The notes below the pieces were generated by a model, which did not search any database, was not told where the DNA came from, and saw nothing but the letters and a program-made list of their open reading frames with translations. Below are positions 29,746 to 39,019 of a DNA stretch of 64,000 nt, one piece after another. The position numbers were made by a program, and so were the translations under genes. Within the stretch, counting starts at the first letter, position 1. The number at the start of each line of letters is the position of its first letter. Source of the stretch: Flavobacterium sp. (GTDB lineage Bacteria; Bacteroidota; Bacteroidia; Flavobacteriales; Flavobacteriaceae); assembly GCA_029946065.1 (NCBI GenBank), contig JAQSDU010000019.1:62001-126000 (forward strand), read 5' to 3'.

Positions 29746-30471
29746 ATGAACGACGGCATAGTTATAATTCCAACCTATAACGAAATTGAAAATATCGAAT
29801 CCATTATCAGGGCAGTGTTTTCGCTACAAAAGCCGTTCGACATCCTGATTGTTGATGATAATTCTCCAGACAAAACTGCTAGAAAAGTCATCGAATTGCA
29901 ACAAGAATTTCAGGAAAGGCTATTTTTAGAATCACGGGAGAAAAAATCCGGACTTGGAACCGCTTATGTGCACGGCTTCAAATGGGCGATTGCAAAAGGC
30001 TATGCCTATATTTTCGAAATGGATGCCGATTTCTCGCACAATCCGAATGATCTCGAAAAATTATACGATTGCTGCCATTTCGGAAAAGGTGACGTGGCGA
30101 TTGGCTCCAGATATGTTACCGGTGTGAATGTCGTGAATTGGCCGTTGGGACGCGTACTGATGTCTTATTTTGCTTCGGTTTATGTAAGAATGATTACAGG
30201 AATGAAAATCCAGGATGCGACTGCCGGATTCATGTGTTACAAAAAAGAAGTACTCGAAGGCATCAATCTAGACAAGATCAAATTCATCGGATATGCATTT
30301 CAGATTGAAATGAAATACAGGGCTTATGCCAAAAAATATAATATTATTGAAGTCCCTATTATTTTTACCGACAGGACAAAAGGGCAATCCAAAATGAGTA
30401 ATTCTATCATAAAAGAAGCCGTTTTGGGCGTCATTACACTGAGAATCAGAAAGTTTTTTAACAGGTTATAG
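29746..30471 (+). CDS. Polyprenol monophosphomannose synthase-like glycosyltransferase (GT2)
   Basis: VIIPTYNEIENI, ILIVDDNSPDKT, EMDADFSHNP, GSRYV motifs; start at ATG 29746. Confidence 0.9.
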   Translation: MNDGIVIIPTYNEIENIESIIRAVFSLQKPFDILIVDDNSPDKTARKVIELQQEFQERLFLESREKKSGLGTAYVHGFKWAIAKGYAYIFEMDADFSHNPNDLEKLYDCCHFGKGDVAIGSRYVTGVNVVNWPLGRVLMSYFASVYVRMITGMKIQDATAGFMCYKKEVLEGINLDKIKFIGYAFQIEMKYRAYAKKYNIIEVPIIFTDRTKGQSKMSNSIIKEAVLGVITLRIRKFFNRL

Positions 30472-30481
30472 TAAAGGAAAA

Positions 30482-31822
30482 ATGAAACGGATTTTAATCA
30501 AGAATGCCAAAATTGTCAACGAGGGGGTCATTTTTGAGGGCGATGTATTAATAGAAGACAGCATCATTGCTGAAATTGCAGAAAGCATCAGCGCAAAATC
30601 TTCCACAACAAAAATTATCGATGCCGGAGGGAATTACCTAATTCCGGGCGCAATTGATGATCAAGTGCATTTTCGGGAACCGGGATTGACGCACAAAGGT
30701 GATATTGCTTCCGAATCAAGAGCGGCAGTTGCGGGTGGAATCACGTCGTTTATCGAACAACCAAATACGGTTCCAAATGCTGTGACACAGGAATTATTGG
30801 AACAGAAATATGCCATTGCCGCCGAAAAGTCTTATGCGAATTATTCGTTTATGATGGGTGGAACAAACGATAATCTGGAGGAAATTCTCAAAACCAATCC
30901 GAAAAACGTTGCCGGGCTCAAATTGTTTTTAGGTTCGTCAACAGGGAATATGCTCGTTGACAATGAAGCGGCTTTAGAAAAGATTTTCTCTTCTACGCCA
31001 TTGCTAATCGCGGTGCATTGTGAAGACGAAACCACTATTAAAAACAATCTAGAAAAATACAAAGCGGAATATGGCGACGATATTCCAGTAAAATTCCATC
31101 ACTTGATCAGAAGTGAAGAAGCTTGTTATATTTCGTCTTCAAAAGCGATTGCTTTGGCGAAAAAAACCGGAGCAAGACTACATGTTTTTCATGTTTCGAC
31201 TGCAAAAGAAGTGGATCTGTTCACGAATAAAATCCCGCTAGAAGACAAAAAGATTACCGCTGAAGTCTGCATCCATCATTTGTGGTTTACGAATGAAGAT
31301 TACGATACCAAAGGCAATTTCATCAAGTGGAATCCAGCAGTAAAAACCGCAAACGACCGCAAAGTCTTATGGGAGGCTTTGTTAGACGATAGGATAGACG
31401 TGATTGCAACCGATCACGCACCGCATACTTTGGAAGAAAAACAGCAATCGTATTTAAAAGCACCTTCTGGCGGACCGTTAGTACAACATGCTGTCGTGGC
31501 GATGTTCGAAGCTTTTCGTCAGGGAAAAATTTCTGTCGAGAAAATCGTCGAGAAAATGGCGCACAATCCTGCGAAAATCTTCAAGATTGAAAAGCGCGGT
31601 TTTATCCGTGAAGGCTATTTTGCCGATTTGGTTATTGTGGATGCGAACTTGCCGTGGAATGTTAAAAAAGAGAATATTTTGTACAAATGTGGTTGGTCGC
31701 CTTTTGAAGGGTATAGCTTTAAATCGAGAATTACGCATACATTTGTGAACGGACAATTGGTTTATAATAATTTTAAGGTCAAAGACATACAATGCGGCGA
31801 GCGTTTGCTTTTTGATCGATAA
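30482..31822 (+). CDS. Dihydroorotase
   Basis: IPGAIDDQVHFREPGLTHKGDI, IATDHAPHT motifs. Confidence 0.92.
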   Translation: MKRILIKNAKIVNEGVIFEGDVLIEDSIIAEIAESISAKSSTTKIIDAGGNYLIPGAIDDQVHFREPGLTHKGDIASESRAAVAGGITSFIEQPNTVPNAVTQELLEQKYAIAAEKSYANYSFMMGGTNDNLEEILKTNPKNVAGLKLFLGSSTGNMLVDNEAALEKIFSSTPLLIAVHCEDETTIKNNLEKYKAEYGDDIPVKFHHLIRSEEACYISSSKAIALAKKTGARLHVFHVSTAKEVDLFTNKIPLEDKKITAEVCIHHLWFTNEDYDTKGNFIKWNPAVKTANDRKVLWEALLDDRIDVIATDHAPHTLEEKQQSYLKAPSGGPLVQHAVVAMFEAFRQGKISVEKIVEKMAHNPAKIFKIEKRGFIREGYFADLVIVDANLPWNVKKENILYKCGWSPFEGYSFKSRITHTFVNGQLVYNNFKVKDIQCGERLLFDR

Positions 31823-31832
31823 TCAGCTTATA

Positions 31833-32309
31833 ATGAAACGATTTTTATTATTTTTCGCAGCAGCAATATTGGCATCAGCTTGTAACAATAGTGTTATTGA
31901 GAAGCCGGACAATCTCATCAGTAAAGATAAAATGGTAGATGTTATTTATGATATGGCGTTGCTTCAGGCGATGAAATTGGACAATCCGGTTTTTTTAGAG
32001 CAGCACAACTTAACTCCGGCAACTTATATCTATAAGAAGTATAAAATCGATAGCGTACAGTTTGCACAAAATGACCGTTATTATGCTTCGATGTTGACGA
32101 CTTACAAAGAGATTTACCAAAAAGTCAATGACCGTTTGGAGAAAAACGAAAAGAAAACAGATTCCCTTTTAAAATTGAAACCTGAAACCGAAAAAATTAT
32201 TGCCAAGAAAACAGACACTGTTAAGAAAGACGATGTGAAGTTGGACAAAGAAAAATTGCGGAAAGTAAAGCGTGCGATGTTTCAATCTAAAATTCCTTCT
32301 GAAAAATAA
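31833..32309 (+). CDS. DUF4296 lipoprotein
   Basis: MKRFLLFFAAAILASAC lipobox; start chosen at 31833. Confidence 0.75.
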   Translation: MKRFLLFFAAAILASACNNSVIEKPDNLISKDKMVDVIYDMALLQAMKLDNPVFLEQHNLTPATYIYKKYKIDSVQFAQNDRYYASMLTTYKEIYQKVNDRLEKNEKKTDSLLKLKPETEKIIAKKTDTVKKDDVKLDKEKLRKVKRAMFQSKIPSEK

Positions 32310-33292
32310 ACAGCAGTTGTTTTTATCGCTTCTTCTATCGGAATAAATGCATATCCAAAAGTGGTTTTTATTTTTTCGTTGCTGTATAAAGTTTTGCTGT
32401 GTAAAGATTTTGCCGTCGCTTTAGAAAATTTTCTTTTCGTTCCACTAAGCCTTGAAAGCAACCAATCCAATCGCCATAAAATTTCGGTTAATCCTTTTTG
32501 AGCATATTTGTGTGGTGGTTTTACCTGCAATCCGATAGCGATTTTGGTGAGTAATTTTTCAAATGAAATATTTTCGCCGACAAGGATAAATTTTTCGCCA
32601 TTAGTGTCGCTTTCCATCAACAAAATCATGATTTTTACTACATCTTCAACGGCCACAAATCCTGTGTTTCCTTTGGTGTAATAAGGCATTCCTTTTTTTA
32701 CTTTGGAGAAAATAACGCCGCTACTTTCGTTTGGTTTGCAAGGACCAATGATTACGCCCGGATTTACAATCACAACATTTAACCCTTCTTGTTGGGCGCG
32801 CCATACTTCCATTTCAGCGCCATACTTTGATATGGCATAGTCGCTGTGGTTTTTTTCCGGATTCCATTCGGTTGTTTCTGAAATCGTATTTTCATGCTCC
32901 TGTAAATCGCCCAAAGCTGCGATGGAACTTACAAAACATAGTTTTTTAACGGCATTTACAAGCGACAAATTGACCACATTCGCTGTCCCTTCGATATTGG
33001 TTTTGCGTAAAATTTCCTCGTCATTGGGATCGAATGAAACCAAAGCCGCACAATGGTAAACGAAATCAACATCCGCGAAAGCGTTTTCCATCTGCGGAAT
33101 ATCGGTAATGTCACCTTCAAACCATTCGATTTTTTCGAAAAGCGATTCTTTTTTGTAGTGTTTAAAAATCGATTTTACAAACTCAATTTTCGCCGAGTTA
33201 CGGTACAAAGCACGTACTTTCTGCTCTTTTTCAAGAAGATGCAGTAGTAAATGCGAGCCTACAAAACCTGTTGCGCCGGTGACTAAAATCAT
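32282..33292 (-). CDS. NAD-dependent epimerase/dehydratase (extended SDR)
   Basis: ILVTGATGFVGSHLLLHLL, YAISKYGAE motifs. Confidence 0.92.
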   Translation of the reverse strand: MILVTGATGFVGSHLLLHLLEKEQKVRALYRNSAKIEFVKSIFKHYKKESLFEKIEWFEGDITDIPQMENAFADVDFVYHCAALVSFDPNDEEILRKTNIEGTANVVNLSLVNAVKKLCFVSSIAALGDLQEHENTISETTEWNPEKNHSDYAISKYGAEMEVWRAQQEGLNVVIVNPGVIIGPCKPNESSGVIFSKVKKGMPYYTKGNTGFVAVEDVVKIMILLMESDTNGEKFILVGENISFEKLLTKIAIGLQVKPPHKYAQKGLTEILWRLDWLLSRLSGTKRKFSKATAKSLHSKTLYSNEKIKTTFGYAFIPIEEAIKTTAVYFSEGILD

Positions 33293-33332
33293 TTGCTAAA
33301 GTTACTCATTTAACTTTATTAATATTGATAAG

Positions 33333-33369
33333 AATTTTCAAATTATCTAATTTGCTAATTTTCAAATTA
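33333..33369. repeat. Direct repeat AATTTTCAAATTA x2
   Basis: 33333-33345 and 33357-33369 identical. Confidence 0.7.
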
Positions 33370-33372
33370 GGT

Positions 33373-33380
33373 TATCTTTG
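33373..33380 (+). promoter_or_regulatory. -7 box TATCTTTG upstream of tyrS
   Basis: TAnnTTTG match. Confidence 0.6.
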
Positions 33381-33397
33381 CGCAAATTATTATCAAA

Positions 33398-34696
33398 ATG
33401 AAGAATTTAGTTGAAGAATTGCGCTGGCGCGGATTGTACCACGACAGTATGCCTGGAACCGAAGAACAATTGTTGAAGGAATCGACGACGGCATATATCG
33501 GATTTGATCCAACGGCTGATTCACTGCATATTGGAAGCATGGTGCAAATCATTCTTTTGGTACATTTGAGGCGTTTTGGTCACCAACCGATTGCTTTGGT
33601 AGGCGGAGCAACCGGAATGATTGGCGATCCTTCGGGGAAGTCGGACGAACGAAATTTGTTGAATGAAGAAACGCTCAACAAAAATGTTGAAGGCATTAAA
33701 TCGGTGTTGTCACGATTTTTGGATTTTGATTCAAAAGACAGCAACGCACCATTAATGGTGAACAATTACGACTGGATGAAAACATTTTCATTCATTGATT
33801 TTGCGCGGGAAGTAGGTAAAAGAATCACCGTCAATTATATGATGGCGAAGGATTCTGTGAAGAAGAGACTTTCGGGCGAAGGCGAAGGGATGTCGTTTAC
33901 TGAATTTACGTACCAATTAATTCAAGGCTACGATTTTTATCATTTGCACAAAGAATACAACTGCGTTTTGCAAATGGGCGGATCCGATCAATGGGGTAAT
34001 ATCACCACCGGAACGGAACTCGTGCGTCGTATGAATCCGAACACGGAAGCAAAAGCTTTTGCACTCACAACCCCTTTGATTACAAAATCTGACGGCTCTA
34101 AATTCGGAAAAAGCGAAGGAGGCAATGTATGGCTAACGGCAGACAAAACTTCGGTTTATAAATTTTATCAATTTTGGCTCAATACTTCTGATGAAGATGC
34201 CGAAAAATACATCAAGATTTTTACGTTCTTGGACAAGGAGACGATTGACAATTTGATTGCGGAACATAAAGAAGCGCCGCACTTGCGTGTTTTGCAGCGT
34301 AAATTAGCAGAAGAAATTACGACTTTCGTGCATTCGGCAGCCGATTTGGAAAAGGCGATAAAGGCATCGAATATTTTGTTCGGAAATGCATCTGCAGAAG
34401 ATTTGAAACAATTGGATACAGCGACTTTCTTGGAAGTTTTTGAAGGTGTTCCGCAAGCGGAAATAGCTAAAGCCGATATCGAAAACGGCTTGGATATCGT
34501 TACGGTTTTGAATGAAAAATCAGGATTTTTAAAATCGAATGGTGAGGCAAGACGTGCTTTGGCGGAGAATTCTATTGCAGTAAATAAAGAGAAAGTGACG
34601 GAAGAATTTAAACTTTCAACGAAAGACTTGATTAATAATCAATTTGTATTGTTACAACGTGGCAAGAAGAATTATTTTATTATTCGTGTGTTTTAA
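33398..34696 (+). CDS. tyrS: Tyrosyl-tRNA synthetase
   Basis: [42 protein letters not shown] motifs. Confidence 0.97.
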   Translation: MKNLVEELRWRGLYHDSMPGTEEQLLKESTTAYIGFDPTADSLHIGSMVQIILLVHLRRFGHQPIALVGGATGMIGDPSGKSDERNLLNEETLNKNVEGIKSVLSRFLDFDSKDSNAPLMVNNYDWMKTFSFIDFAREVGKRITVNYMMAKDSVKKRLSGEGEGMSFTEFTYQLIQGYDFYHLHKEYNCVLQMGGSDQWGNITTGTELVRRMNPNTEAKAFALTTPLITKSDGSKFGKSEGGNVWLTADKTSVYKFYQFWLNTSDEDAEKYIKIFTFLDKETIDNLIAEHKEAPHLRVLQRKLAEEITTFVHSAADLEKAIKASNILFGNASAEDLKQLDTATFLEVFEGVPQAEIAKADIENGLDIVTVLNEKSGFLKSNGEARRALAENSIAVNKEKVTEEFKLSTKDLINNQFVLLQRGKKNYFIIRVF

Positions 34697-34717
34697 CAAT
34701 AGGATTTTTAAATATAT

Positions 34718-34752
34718 AAAACCCGTTAAGATTCGTTTTAGCGGGTTTTTTT
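34718..34752 (+). terminator. Terminator after tyrS, overlapping stop of convergent gene
   Basis: AAAACCCGTTAAGATTCGTTTTAGCGGGTTTTTTT. Confidence 0.85.
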
Positions 34753-35437
34753 AATCGAAATTGATTTCCGCTTTTTCGGAAGAAAACGTGCCTCCAAGAA
34801 AAGTATCGTCTTTCATTATTTTGTCAAATTCAGCTTTAGCTTTTTCGAAATCACCTTCGACAGTCAAGTGTGCGTAGTATTTTCGCAGATTGACAATAAG
34901 CGTCAAGAAATGCGGAAATCCCTGATCAACATAGCCTTGGTGGTTCATTTTTCGGTTGGGTTGGTTTTTATTCCAATAGAAAATTTGCGTGAATTCCCAG
35001 TGCTGGCCCGGACTTAAAGTAAACAACGAATTGCGCAGCAGCGTTTCGTCGGGATTTGTTGGTATGACTGTGTCTTCAATGTTTGCTTCAGCAGGTGGCG
35101 CTCCTAAGTAGTATTTGACGGTGTTATGTTCTTTTTCTTTGGTAAGAAATGCCGCGACTATTTTGTCTTCTTGATGCACGCTGAAAGTCAAATTGTTTAA
35201 TTCCGGATCATTAAAATAAAAGCGTACTGTTGCATCACTAATATTTTTGAGATGGTAAGTAACTGTAAATTTACGTTCGTTGAGACTATCGGTTTTAGCG
35301 ATTTTACTATCGTGCTGAAAATTTATTACCGAAGTTGTGTCAGAAAATGTGATGTGCTCAATTTTTACTTCCAAAGTATTTTGAGCGAATACATTTGACA
35401 TCAATATGATGAAAGTAATGGAGAAGAAGTGTTTCAT
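34751..35437 (-). CDS. Exported hypothetical protein
   Basis: Signal peptide MKHFFSITFIILMSNVFAQ. Confidence 0.7.
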   Translation of the reverse strand: MKHFFSITFIILMSNVFAQNTLEVKIEHITFSDTTSVINFQHDSKIAKTDSLNERKFTVTYHLKNISDATVRFYFNDPELNNLTFSVHQEDKIVAAFLTKEKEHNTVKYYLGAPPAEANIEDTVIPTNPDETLLRNSLFTLSPGQHWEFTQIFYWNKNQPNRKMNHQGYVDQGFPHFLTLIVNLRKYYAHLTVEGDFEKAKAEFDKIMKDDTFLGGTFSSEKAEINFD

Positions 35438-35467
35438 AAATGAAGTAACACTGAAATTTACAAATTA

Positions 35468-36448
35468 TTACAAAACCATCAAATTGCAACCACGAATATC
35501 CGAATTGTCAAATCGCCCTAAGACTTCAAACGAATTATTGTTGTATTTCTTGCCTAAATCTTGCGTTGCAATAAAGGAACACGAATTGATATTCGCCAGA
35601 TCAATCACGTTGATGCCGCCGGTTTTTCCGTTTTCGACATACGTCAGCGCGTCTTCGGTATCTCGGATTTGGATTTGCATCCAGTTGGGGCATTCAAAGA
35701 TGCCGTTTCCGAGCGAATAAGCCTGTGAAAGCAATTCTGTCATCCCATATTCAGAATGGATACTGGGAACCCCGAATCCGTCACATAGGGTGTTGTGCAA
35801 TTCTTCGCGGATCATTTCTTTGCGTTTGCCTTTCATGCCGCCGGTTTCCATGATGATGGTGTTTTTGAGCATGAACTGTTGCTTTTCGATAAGATCGAGC
35901 AACGCATAAGTAACGCCGATCAGGATTGTATTTTGCCCTGAATTATCGAGCTTTACTAATTTTGCTATGAGTTCTTCGTAATTGTGCAGGTAAAATCCGC
36001 TGTCGGGATTGTTAGATATTTCGATTAGATCTTTCACCATATAAATCAACGAAGAACCTTCACGTTCGAGATAGGATGGAAGCAATGCCAAAACTACATA
36101 ATCTTCGATATTACCATAAAATTCGGCAAAAGCTTGGCGGTAACTTTCTTCGTAAAAAGTGAGATCGGTAATTAAATGACGACTAGCAATCATTCCGGTT
36201 GTACCGCTGCTGGTGAAAGTTTCCTGAACTTCATTTTCATTGGAAACTACATCGTGACTTTTAAAGAATTGTATGGGCAGGAATGGAATTTGCTGGATTG
36301 CTTTTACGGATTCCTTTTTGACTTTCAGCAAATCGCAGAACTCCTGATAGACTTTGTTGTTGTCGTATTGGAAGCGAAAAACTTTGAGTGCAGTTTTCTC
36401 GAATTGCTTGTGGGAAGCGATGGTGAATATGTCGGAATGGGTAAGCAA
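35468..36448 (-). CDS. LuxE-like acyl-protein synthetase/acyltransferase
   Basis: ETFTSSGTTGMIASRH, SEYGMTELLSQAYS motifs of LuxE-type ANL enzymes. Confidence 0.82.
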   Translation of the reverse strand: MLTHSDIFTIASHKQFEKTALKVFRFQYDNNKVYQEFCDLLKVKKESVKAIQQIPFLPIQFFKSHDVVSNENEVQETFTSSGTTGMIASRHLITDLTFYEESYRQAFAEFYGNIEDYVVLALLPSYLEREGSSLIYMVKDLIEISNNPDSGFYLHNYEELIAKLVKLDNSGQNTILIGVTYALLDLIEKQQFMLKNTIIMETGGMKGKRKEMIREELHNTLCDGFGVPSIHSEYGMTELLSQAYSLGNGIFECPNWMQIQIRDTEDALTYVENGKTGGINVIDLANINSCSFIATQDLGKKYNNNSFEVLGRFDNSDIRGCNLMVL

Positions 36449-36476
36449 GGATTTTTTTTACAAAAGTAATTAAAAT

Positions 36477-36504
36477 AAAAAAGCATCCCGTTAAGGATGC
36501 TTTT
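36477..36504. terminator. Terminator hairpin
   Basis: AAAAAAGCATCC-CGTTAA-GGATGCTTTT. Confidence 0.82.
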
Positions 36505-36524
36505 CTTTATAAAATAAAAACTAA

Positions 36525-38471
36525 TTATCTGATAACTAATTTTCTTGTAGCAGTGTTGCCATCTTCAGTAATCTTAACGATATAAACGCCACCTTTAAGG
36601 CTTGACACGTTTACTTCGCTTGTAACAGTTTTTGTATTTAGAACCACTTTGCCTAATACATCATAAACTACAACCGCTTTTTCAGCATTTGCTGAAGTTT
36701 CGATGAATAATTTACCGTTGGTTACTGGGTTTGGATATACTTTTAGGCCTGCAATGTTAGAGTTGTTTATTCCTAAATTAGTGCCAGTTACTTCTTCCCA
36801 TGTAGTACCGATTCTTAATGCATCGATTTGTAAAGAAGGCGTTTCTGTAGCACTATCTTGTCTAAAGAAAAACTTGTTGATTGTGGCTAAATCTGTAGCA
36901 GTGTGTGTGTCTGTTATAGTAGCTGTAGGTTCTGGAGATCCAACAACTGGATTGATCCAAAGGTTAACCGAATCATCAGCAGCATCAGCACCAAAAGTAT
37001 AAGCTACAACAACAAAGTAAGTTTGGCCAGTTTGGTAAGCATCTGGAGTCCAGGTTGTATTTGCTGCATTAGCAGTCCTAACTTCAACACCAAAATTAAA
37101 ATTGGTATCATCAACTTGCTTAGTCCATAAAGTTGCTCCGAATGTAGTTGTGCTTGATCCAAGACCAGCAAAATAACCACCATTAGGATCAGTTACACCA
37201 GTCATTGAACTTATATTCGTTAGGAAAGAGTAATAAACGGTACCACTTGTTACATCACTTGTAGTCAAGAAAGTATCGATTCCGCTTCCGGCAAAAGAGA
37301 TAGAGTTTCCAACTTCAGCCAACCCTGTATAACTAAGATTTCCTGCTGTTGTCAAAATATCATCACCAGTATTTATGTTAGCCCAGTTTGTTTGTCCTCC
37401 TAAAGCGGCACCTTCAGCATAAGCAAATTGCTCAGAAAAAGGTAGTGCAACACCTGTAGGTGGTGGCGTACAGTTTGGAGAAGTTACATTAACAGTAAGG
37501 TTACAGTCACCGCCATTAGCAGTAAAAACAAGATTAGTGCCTTCGCTTAATCCTGTAATAATGATATTTCCAGAAGCAGTAGTGCTTGGATTGTCTCCGC
37601 CTATAGTTCCTGAATCGGCGTTAAGATTGTATGTGCCTGTCGCACCTCCTATAAAAGGAATTGTTACAGTGTAAGTATCAGTTCCTCCAGTAATAGCATC
37701 GCAAACTTTTGTAGCAGCTTGAAAAGCCAAAGGACATGTTGGAGGAGGTGTATTACCAAACCAACCAGCATCTACATATAAACCATCAATAGTGATGTTT
37801 TGTGTTAATGCAAATTGACGTAGATAAACACCAGCAATTGTAGCTAAACCACCACCTGAAGCAGTAGCTTCAGCAGTTCCAGCGGCAGCTTCAGTAGAAG
37901 GAACTCCTGAGGTTTCTACCCATAGGCTAACAGAGCCTGCAACCGCAACATCATATTTTACAATAATTAAGTAGGTAGTATTTAAATCAAAATCAGTTGT
38001 TCCATAGGTACCAGTTGATGTATTTGATACGCCAAAGTTAATCTTGTCTGGAGTAGTTGAAGGGCGTACGAAAATTCTTGCAGCAAAATTTGTAGTGCCA
38101 TTTCCTAAACTTGTAAAATAGCCGCCAGTAGCAATATCGCTTGGAGAACTTACATTTACTAAAAACGAATAATACAGAGTTCCAGAAGTAACACTTGCAG
38201 CAAACGGTTTGTTAACATCTTCGCCTGTATTATCAAGTAATGCAGCGTTTCCTTCAGCTGATGCGGTTATTCCAGTTAATCCTGAATAGCCTGCATAAGA
38301 TAAACCATTTGATGCACCAACATCAATAGAATTAGTGCCTGCTCCACTCTGTGCTGTCCACCCATTATCAATGAGTAAAGCACCGTCGGCATAATTTAAG
38401 TTATCAGTAAATACCTGACCAAATGACACAGTAGTTAATGCTAACAATAGTAAAGTGTAAAGTTTTTTCAT
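36525..38471 (-). CDS. T9SS type A sorting domain-containing exported protein with two related N-terminal/central modules
   Basis: Signal peptide; C-terminal KVYPNPVTNGKLFIETS...VYDVLGKVV...GVYIVKITEDGNTATRKLVIR. Confidence 0.88.
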   Translation of the reverse strand: MKKLYTLLLLALTTVSFGQVFTDNLNYADGALLIDNGWTAQSGAGTNSIDVGASNGLSYAGYSGLTGITASAEGNAALLDNTGEDVNKPFAASVTSGTLYYSFLVNVSSPSDIATGGYFTSLGNGTTNFAARIFVRPSTTPDKINFGVSNTSTGTYGTTDFDLNTTYLIIVKYDVAVAGSVSLWVETSGVPSTEAAAGTAEATASGGGLATIAGVYLRQFALTQNITIDGLYVDAGWFGNTPPPTCPLAFQAATKVCDAITGGTDTYTVTIPFIGGATGTYNLNADSGTIGGDNPSTTASGNIIITGLSEGTNLVFTANGGDCNLTVNVTSPNCTPPPTGVALPFSEQFAYAEGAALGGQTNWANINTGDDILTTAGNLSYTGLAEVGNSISFAGSGIDTFLTTSDVTSGTVYYSFLTNISSMTGVTDPNGGYFAGLGSSTTTFGATLWTKQVDDTNFNFGVEVRTANAANTTWTPDAYQTGQTYFVVVAYTFGADAADDSVNLWINPVVGSPEPTATITDTHTATDLATINKFFFRQDSATETPSLQIDALRIGTTWEEVTGTNLGINNSNIAGLKVYPNPVTNGKLFIETSANAEKAVVVYDVLGKVVLNTKTVTSEVNVSSLKGGVYIVKITEDGNTATRKLVIR

Positions 38472-38499
38472 TTCTTAGTTTTTAATAAAAATTATTGTG

Positions 38500-38507
38500 C
38501 AAAGATA
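38500..38507 (-). promoter_or_regulatory. -7 box TATCTTTG for the T9SS cargo gene
   Basis: Minus-strand TAnnTTTG match. Confidence 0.6.
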
Positions 38508-38515
38508 ACAAGTAA

Positions 38516-38535
38516 TTTGTTTTATCTAAAACAAA
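38516..38535. promoter_or_regulatory. Perfect inverted repeat TTTGTTTT-ATCT-AAAACAAA
   Basis: 8-bp arms, 4-bp spacer, 8 bp upstream of the -7 box. Confidence 0.6.
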
Positions 38536-38578
38536 CCATGTGAAAAAAACATTAAATTGTAACAAATAAAAATAATAA

Positions 38579-38905
38579 TTACTTGACAATCAGTTTTCTT
38601 GTGGCGGTAGTTTCGCCTTCCTTGATCTTGATGATGTAAACGCCAGGAGATAATGTAGAGATGTTCAACTCTTTATTGGCTGTCTTTTGTTCGAAAACCA
38701 ATTTGCCTAAAACATCAAAAATAGCGATTTCTTTTTCCAATGAAGTTTTGGAAGTAATATAAATCTTACCATTACTCACCGGGTTTGGGTAGAAACTCAA
38801 TTCCGTGGTACTAGGTTGCAACGGTTTGTTTTCCTGAGCTTGGGCGCCAACAGTAAAAAAACAACACAACAGTAAGATAATATAAAAGTAGTTTTTTGGC
38901 ATCAT
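38579..38905 (-). CDS. Minimal T9SS type A sorting-domain protein (signal peptide plus CTD)
   Basis: 108 aa: MMPKNYFYIILLLCCFFTVGAQAQ then FYPNPVSNGKIYI...GVYIIKIKEGETTATRKLIVK. Confidence 0.85.
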   Translation of the reverse strand: MMPKNYFYIILLLCCFFTVGAQAQENKPLQPSTTELSFYPNPVSNGKIYITSKTSLEKEIAIFDVLGKLVFEQKTANKELNISTLSPGVYIIKIKEGETTATRKLIVK

Positions 38906-38954
38906 TGGGATTTGATTTTGTAAATGTATAAAAAATATTTCAAAAGTAATGCCA

Positions 38955-38996
38955 AAAATAATCCCCGTTTCCTAAATTTTTCAGAAAACGGGGATT
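38955..38996 (-). terminator. Terminator hairpin downstream of the beta-helix lipoprotein gene
   Basis: AATCCCCGTTT...AAAACGGGGATT with T-rich tract on minus strand. Confidence 0.8.
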
Positions 38997-39019
38997 GTTG
39001 ATTTTATAAGGTTTTTTAC

